Below, in pieces: positions 24,531 through 28,519 of a stretch of DNA of 28,519 nt. The first letter of the stretch is position 1. Each line of letters begins with the position of its first letter. Position numbers and translations under genes: made by a program. Where the stretch lies: positions 1 to 28,519 of the forward strand of contig DATGZX010000070.1 of NCBI GenBank assembly GCA_035296965.1, in the 5' to 3' direction. The stretch is from DATGZX01 sp035296965. GTDB lineage: Bacteria > Planctomycetota > Planctomycetia > Gemmatales > Gemmataceae. The notes under the pieces are model-generated. The model was not told where the DNA came from, ran no database searches, and saw only the letters and a program-made list of their open reading frames with translations.

Positions 24531-24660
24531 CCCTACCTCGTTGGAAGTTGCTCCGCCCCGGGACCGGGCCGGGAGCAGGTTGGATGTTTCAATGCATTAT
24601 CTTAGGGGACCAAGGCTGGGACTGGCTAGAACGGTGCACCGCAAAGGTGCATGTTCGAGA

Positions 24661-25593
24661 TTAGGAAGCGTAAATCTTCTGGAGCCGGTCGAGCGTGGAA
24701 CTGTAGATCTCGTACACGCGCTGCTTGACCATGCCGATCTCGGAACCAATTTCCTCGAACGTCATTCCTTGGCGGCGCAACTCTAGCAAACGCATTTCTT
24801 GAGGAACCAGGTTGCCTGCGCCAAGCGCCATATCGAGCTGCAAGTCGATCCAATCCTTCTCCTCCGGATTTGGCGGGGCAGGCTGGTCAAAGAGTTCGAG
24901 TGTCCTCTTCTGGCGATTCTGCTCGTAGCGCGTGTGGTCGATCACGCGGCGTACCGTCTTTTGCAGCACCTGCCGCTCGGCAGAATCTTTGTTCAAAAGG
25001 TTCGACAGGGGGGCCTCCTGCCGACCCACCTGTTCGCGCCACTCGACAAAGGTCTGATGGATGATGTCCTCATGATCGGAGAGCCCGCCGTACTTCATTT
25101 CCTCATTGCGGATCGCCTTGCGCGTGTAATTGTAAAGGAACTGCCACGCGCGGACCTCCTGGTCGTGGAGAGCGGTCGCGCTTTGTTTGGGGACACCGTT
25201 CGCCGGAAAGGCTGCGTCAGCCGACCGGCCAATGTCACGGGAATGCTGAACGGCTGGCGACGCTTCCGGAGAAAGAGCGTCGGCACCTCGGTCTAGGAAC
25301 TGCTGGAAGGCGCCCTCGTTGAACAGTCTTTCCAGTGCTTGTAGATAAGAGCCTGCTGTCGAAAGAGTGCCGTCGCCAACATCCGAGGTGAAGACCACAT
25401 CGGAAGAAGTCTGATCGAAGGTGTACTGATGATCGGACCCAGGCGTGATACTGTCTGACAGGAGAGATTCGCTGCTGACAGTCGGGTCGGTGGGAGCGGC
25501 CGGAACCGAACATGCCGCAGCGCTGCCGATGGAAACGTCTGGCGTTTCCCGCGCCTCCAGCTGTTCGATACCAAGTACTCGCCGCTTCTTCAT
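24661..25593 (-). CDS. Sigma-70-like protein with a planctomycete LEPR-like leader
   Basis: This is a 310-aa protein from the ATG at 25593, with GAGGT 7 nt before it; a longer frame to 25713 lacks support. Residues 3-17 read KRRVLGIEQLEARET, matching the 'R-L-IE-LE-R--' leader (LEPR-XLL-like) seen at the N-termini of planctomycete surface and exported proteins. Residues 20-140 are Ser/Asp/Ala-rich and probably disordered. Residues 146-200 resemble sigma region 2 (WQFLYNYTRKAI, DHEDIIHQTFVEWREQ), and 264-308 are a region 4-type helix-turn-helix (PQEMRLLELRRQGMTFEEIG, MVKQRVYEIYSSTLDRL). There is no hydrophobic signal or membrane helix after the leader. It is upstream of the helicase on the same strand, 130 bp away, and divergent from the ECF sigma gene at 26086. 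Confidence 0.7.
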   Translation of the reverse strand: MKKRRVLGIEQLEARETPDVSIGSAAACSVPAAPTDPTVSSESLLSDSITPGSDHQYTFDQTSSDVVFTSDVGDGTLSTAGSYLQALERLFNEGAFQQFLDRGADALSPEASPAVQHSRDIGRSADAAFPANGVPKQSATALHDQEVRAWQFLYNYTRKAIRNEEMKYGGLSDHEDIIHQTFVEWREQVGRQEAPLSNLLNKDSAERQVLQKTVRRVIDHTRYEQNRQKRTLELFDQPAPPNPEEKDWIDLQLDMALGAGNLVPQEMRLLELRRQGMTFEEIGSEIGMVKQRVYEIYSSTLDRLQKIYAS

Positions 25594-26085
25594 GACCAAC
25601 CTCGTGCCCCTGCAGCTGTTACTCTTCAGCTTCAGGGGGCCGGTGCAAACATGGCATTTGCCTATATAGGAATCAGATAGCCAGTTTGTCCGAAAAAATC
25701 CATCATCATCCACAACATCGTTGCAGGCAAATACTTCCGAAAGACGACGTGGCGCCTGGCAAATCGTGACGCGCTAATCCCCATACCCGCCTAATATCCC
25801 AGTTTCTCATGTTTCAACTCGGCTGGCAATCCATAGATTTTCATCGGCATTGCCCGTGCCCCGAACCAACCTCAAGATGAAGCTTGCAAGTAAGCCCGGA
25901 CAATTCTGCTTTCCCAGTCCCATACAGAGTAGCCATCTGCTTCAGAAAGACAGTAGCTCAAGCTGGCAGCTTGAGCTACGAGAAAACTGATGCCGGCTCG
26001 GCAAAGTGAGGCACTACCCAAGTCGGGCGGATGGAAGTTCATTGTTGAAATAGGGCAGCGCTTGCCCCGTCCAGGAGATTTCGCC
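25594..26085. other. Divergent promoter region between two sigma-type genes
   Basis: About 490 bp separate the two divergent starts (25593 minus, 26086 plus). No supportable gene lies here; the short minus frame at 25872-26129 overlaps repeat G and has no domain. It must carry both promoters, but I cannot point to -35/-10 pairs with confidence. The section 25700-25900 is noticeably more A+T-rich than its surroundings. Repeat G is at 25953-25979. Confidence 0.5.
25953..25979. repeat. Repeat G: perfect 13-bp-arm palindrome
   Basis: The sequence GTAGCTCAAGCTG, one G, then CAGCTTGAGCTAC is a perfect 27-bp inverted repeat. No T-run follows, so it is not a classical terminator. It lies about 107 bp upstream of the ECF sigma start and may be an operator or a REP-type unit. 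It occurs once in the window. Confidence 0.75.
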
Positions 26086-26694
26086 ATGAACCAATCACTC
26101 ACCGGATCGTTGGAATGCCTGCCAAGCACGGAAGACGGTTTGATTCATACATTTGATGCGATTAGCGTGAAGTTATTTCACTCGCTCTACTCGATGCTGG
26201 GCAACTACGAAGATGCCCAGGATGCCATGCAAGTGGCATTCCTACGCTGCTGGCAAGCACGCGGCAGCCTGTGCGGCTTGCGCAACATCAGGGCCTGGAT
26301 CTGGCGCGTGAGCCTGAATGCCGGCAGAGACCTGCGCGATCGTATCCGCATCCGCCGCAGCCAGCCGCTCGGGGACGACGACGTTGTTGCCTGCTCCCAA
26401 GCGAAATCCCCGGCCGACGTCCTCGTGAGCCGCGAGCAGCAAGAGCGCCTGCAAGCTGCGCTGGTGCATCTCCGGCCGGAGGAAAACGAGGTCTTCCTTC
26501 TGCGCCAAAATGAATCGTTGACATTCGAAGAAATCGCCAAAAGGCGCGGCACTCCCGTGAGCACTGGCAAAACCTTGATGCGCTCGGCCGTGCGCAAGCT
26601 GCGGCGCGCGCTCCACGATTGCCCGTCGGACCATGGCAAAATCTGGCCCACAAAGCGGCAATGCCCGAACGGCACAGGCCGAGGCCAAATCTAG
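26086..26694 (+). CDS. ECF-type RNA polymerase sigma factor
   Basis: This is a 202-aa protein from the ATG at 26086, which has AGGAGA 7 nt upstream; the frame opens at 25990 but without such a site. Region 2 is at about 27-92 (LFHSLYSMLGNYEDAQDAMQ, VAFLRCWQARG, IRAWIWRVSLNAGRD). Region 4 is at about 117-175 (ERLQAALVHLRPEENEVFLL, SLTFEEIAKRRGTPVS, TLMRSAVRKLRRAL). The region 2.2 DAQDAMQ and the LRPEENEVFLLR turn are standard. The C-terminal 25 residues are an unstructured tail. There is no anti-sigma gene next to it; the methyltransferase that follows is separated by a hairpin and 235 bp. It is divergent from the LEPR-type sigma gene, so the two may regulate each other. Confidence 0.85.
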   Translation: MNQSLTGSLECLPSTEDGLIHTFDAISVKLFHSLYSMLGNYEDAQDAMQVAFLRCWQARGSLCGLRNIRAWIWRVSLNAGRDLRDRIRIRRSQPLGDDDVVACSQAKSPADVLVSREQQERLQAALVHLRPEENEVFLLRQNESLTFEEIAKRRGTPVSTGKTLMRSAVRKLRRALHDCPSDHGKIWPTKRQCPNGTGRGQI

Positions 26695-26721
26695 TCCGTC
26701 CACGCGACCTTCCCCCCTCCA

Positions 26722-26750
26722 CCTCCAGGCCCTTGCCCAGGGCCTGGAGG
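26722..26750 (+). terminator. Likely transcription terminator hairpin after the ECF sigma gene
   Basis: Perfect 11-bp arms, CCTCCAGGCCC at 26722-26732 and GGGCCTGGAGG at 26740-26750, enclose the loop TTGCCCA. The hairpin begins 28 nt after the sigma stop. The following bases (GCTATTCATC) hold only a weak T-run, so the stem is convincing and the termination mode less so. Confidence 0.55.
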
Positions 26751-26929
26751 GCTATTCATCGACTTTCAGCCAGTCCAAAAACGCGACGACCCGATTTCCG
26801 CGATGTCGTTTGTCAAATGGACATGGCTTCCACGGTTAATAAGAATTCCCTTACGTGATCGTGCAGGCATCCAAATAATCGTTCAGCCGCTCTACTCGAG
26901 AGAGCGCGCTCGATAGGAAGAAGAGAATA

Positions 26930-27961
26930 ATGCCATCCGCCGCGCCGCAACCAGATCCGTCCCTGGTCCTTGAATTAATGGACGGCTTCCGGTTCTCGAA
27001 GGCCATGTTCGCCGCGATCTCGCTGGGCGTCTTCGACCGGCTGGCAGATGGTCCTGCCTCGCTAGCCGTGCTTGCCAAGGACCTCAACGTGCAAAGCGAC
27101 GCGCTGGAACGTCTGCTGGGCGCTTGCGTGGCCGTTCGCCTTTTAACTCAGAGTGCAGGCCAATATGCGAACACGCCCACTGCTTCCGTCTACCTTTGCA
27201 AGAATAGCCCGCGCCGGCTGACGGGCTACATCAACTACTCCAACATGATTCTCTGGCAGCTCTGGGCGCGCCTGGAGGATGCCGTGCGTGAAGGCACGAA
27301 CCGCTGGAAACAGGCCTTCGGCACGGATGGTCCCATCTTCGCCCATATTTTTCGCAGCGACGAGAGCAAGCACGAATTCCTGATGGGGATGCACGGTTAC
27401 GGGATGATCAGCTCTCCGGAGGTCGTGGCCACCCACGATCTGAGTCGCTTCCGCAAGCTTGTCGACCTGGGGGGCGCGACCGGCCATCTGGCCATCGCCG
27501 CGTGCTCGCGCTATCCAAACTTGCGGGCCGTGGTCTTCGACTTGCCGGCGGTGGTCCCCGTGGCTCGCGAGCAAATTCAGGCTTCCCCAGTCGCGGACCG
27601 AGTCGAGACCGTGGCTGGCGATTTCTTCGCCGACGCATTGCCCGAGGCGGATCTGTTCGCCGTCGGACGGATCTTGCATGATTGGAGTGAGGAGAAGATT
27701 CACAAACTGCTGCGAAAAATCTACGACCGGCTCCCGGTCGGGGGCGCGCTTCTGGTGGCCGAGAAACTGCTGAATGACGATAAAAGTGGGCCCCCGTGGG
27801 CCGTATCGCAATCGCTCAACATGCTGCTCGTGACGGAAGGCAAAGAACGCGCGCTGGGTGAATACACGACTCTCTTGAAAGCGGCAGGCTTCGGACAAGT
27901 TGAGGGGCGACGCACGAACAGTCCCCTGGATGCAATCCTGGCAGTCAAGACCGGGCAGTGA
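26930..27961 (+). CDS. SAM-dependent O-methyltransferase (class I, acetylserotonin/hydroxyneurosporene type)
   Basis: This is a 343-aa protein; GGAAGAAG precedes the ATG. Residues 10-95 are the helical dimerisation domain with a winged helix (FSKAMFAAISLGVFDRLADG). The SAM-binding core has motif I LVDLGGATGHLA (177-188), the acidic strand end VVFDLP (201-206), GDFF (230-233) and RILHDWSEE (247-255), with His250 where plant and bacterial small-molecule O-methyltransferases have their catalytic base. The end is a typical AGFGQVE strand. It methylates a hydroxyl of a small molecule; the substrate is unknown and no pathway genes lie nearby. The small gene 61 bp downstream is probably in the same transcript. 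Confidence 0.85.
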   Translation: MPSAAPQPDPSLVLELMDGFRFSKAMFAAISLGVFDRLADGPASLAVLAKDLNVQSDALERLLGACVAVRLLTQSAGQYANTPTASVYLCKNSPRRLTGYINYSNMILWQLWARLEDAVREGTNRWKQAFGTDGPIFAHIFRSDESKHEFLMGMHGYGMISSPEVVATHDLSRFRKLVDLGGATGHLAIAACSRYPNLRAVVFDLPAVVPVAREQIQASPVADRVETVAGDFFADALPEADLFAVGRILHDWSEEKIHKLLRKIYDRLPVGGALLVAEKLLNDDKSGPPWAVSQSLNMLLVTEGKERALGEYTTLLKAAGFGQVEGRRTNSPLDAILAVKTGQ

Positions 27962-28021
27962 GGGTGTTCGCCACGCAATTGGCGTCGTTTTCCCTACGCA
28001 AGCCCAAGAACCAGATGAACC

Positions 28022-28375
28022 ATGTCTCCGCTTGCCAAAGCGATTTACAAGATCCTGCGAGCGCGGGTCCGTTTGCCGGAGCCGCGCATAACCTATGCGC
28101 AACTCGTCGAGGAACTGCGCGACACTTCTGAAGAATTCGACTCGATCTATCCCCGCAGTCAAAAGCTGTCCGCCGCCCTCGGCGAAGTGGGCAAGGAATG
28201 CCGGCGTAGAGGCTTGCCGGGTCTGCCCGCCCTCGTAGTGCGCGCCGACACGCGCCGGCCCGGTGATGCCTATTTTGAAGGTGGCTCTTCCGGGCTGGTT
28301 TTCAAAGGCGAAAAAATAGCGGCATGGCGTCAGTTATTGGAAGAGATCAAACGAACCAGGTACCCGGCTCGATGA
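28022..28375 (+). CDS. Small conserved hypothetical protein
   Basis: This is a 117-aa protein. The ATG at 28022 has no strong ribosome site, and the 60-bp gap to the preceding gene suggests one transcript. It is rich in Arg/Lys/Glu. The N-terminal part is helical with LAKAIYKILRARV and ITYAQLVEELRD. The middle, KLSAALGEVGKECRRRGL, precedes PGLPALVVRADTRRPGDAYF. The ending 'LP-L-ALVVR-DT-RPGD-YF' resembles a common small bacterial protein type of unknown role, in which a winged-helix-like start is followed by this segment. There is no signal peptide or membrane helix. I cannot assign a function. Confidence 0.65.
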   Translation: MSPLAKAIYKILRARVRLPEPRITYAQLVEELRDTSEEFDSIYPRSQKLSAALGEVGKECRRRGLPGLPALVVRADTRRPGDAYFEGGSSGLVFKGEKIAAWRQLLEEIKRTRYPAR

Positions 28376-28489
28376 AAGCTGGGTGAAACTATGAAGGAGG
28401 CCGAAGCCGACTGGTGGAGTCCTTTGAGTTCGTGGTAAACCGGATATTGCGTGTTTAACAATATCAGTTTCCACAAAAGGAGAACCACC
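28376..28489 (+). ncRNA. Non-coding left end of an IS110-type element, possible bridge RNA
   Basis: These 114 nt lie between the small gene and the transposase start. A clear hairpin is at 28443-28465: arms GATATTG and CAATATC around a 9-nt loop, extended outward by AAAC/GTTT pairs. In IS110-group elements the non-coding end before the transposase gene encodes a structured bridge RNA that pairs with donor and target DNA. Position and the hairpin fit, but the length is short, the left boundary is not visible, and no paired guide loops were demonstrated. Confidence 0.4.
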
Positions 28490-28519
28490 GTGAAGTACGT
28501 CGGCATCGACCTCCACAAA
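28490..28519 (+). CDS. IS110-family transposase, first ten codons (cut by the window edge)
   Basis: The GTG at 28490 follows AAAGGAGAACCACC, a strong ribosome site. The ten codons give (M/V)KYVGIDLHK, the usual start of IS110-family (DEDD RuvC-like) transposases, whose first catalytic Asp is in GIDLHK. The rest lies beyond the window. Confidence 0.75.
   Translation, partial: MKYVGIDLHK

Noticed and set aside
24799..25296. Plus-strand frame of 165 codons opposite the LEPR-type sigma gene
   Set aside because: Sigma motifs and a good ribosome site support the minus strand.
25953..25979. Palindrome as an intrinsic terminator
   Set aside because: It is followed by GAGAAAACTG, without a T-run, and neither neighbouring gene ends there.

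Overview
The window looks like the chromosome of a planctomycete, probably of the Gemmata type. This is inferred from gene content, not from a marker gene: there is no rRNA or tRNA. The clues are high G+C, an ECF sigma factor with a membrane-anchored extracytoplasmic extension, a sigma-like protein with a planctomycete-style 'LE-LE-R' leader, a very large TPR/PQQ-type propeller protein, secreted transglutaminase-like proteins, and many families of long palindromic repeats between and even inside genes.

Left part (1-10.4 kb). A transposase tail (3-125) has broken into a WD40 gene (111-653, minus). Next come a PaaK/CapK-like adenylate-forming ligase (967-2373, minus), a secreted-looking Q/S/G-rich protein (2980-3540), an exported protein with two secretin-N0/STN-like domains (3708-4595, minus), an overlapping two-gene unit of an unknown protein plus a HEPN-like protein (4928-5987), an alpha/beta hydrolase (6000-6923, minus), a lipoprotein (7198-8343, minus) and a transglutaminase-like protein (8535-10004, minus). 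Most of the gaps are filled by palindromic repeats of several families (called A-G here).

Middle (10.4-16.3 kb). An ECF sigma factor is fused to a transmembrane segment and an RND-type periplasmic adaptor (10402-12387). An accessory stretch follows: an ISKra4-like insertion sequence with recognisable terminal inverted repeats (about 12545-14262), three copies of a 37-39 bp palindromic repeat around it, a 5'-truncated Uma2-type nuclease remnant, a more A+T-rich hypothetical gene (14779-15462, minus), and about 0.8 kb without a gene that holds a degenerate tandem duplication.

Right part (16.3-28.5 kb). A 1482-aa exported TPR/propeller protein is followed by a second transglutaminase-like exported protein, probably co-transcribed. 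A UvrD/PcrA-type helicase (minus) faces them. It is complete only if translation starts at an ATT codon at 24530. Upstream of it lies a sigma-like protein with a surface-protein-type leader (24661-25593, minus), divergent from a conventional ECF sigma factor (26086-26694). Then come a SAM-dependent O-methyltransferase with a small conserved protein close behind, and at the right edge the left end of an IS110-type element whose non-coding leader could encode a bridge RNA.

The best candidates for something undescribed are the HEPN-like two-gene unit (4928-5987), the sigma-adaptor fusion, the sigma protein with the LEPR-like leader, and the dense repeat landscape, in which one repeat supplies part of a lipoprotein signal peptide and another is nested inside a different repeat. 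No CRISPR array, prophage or complete biosynthetic cluster is visible.
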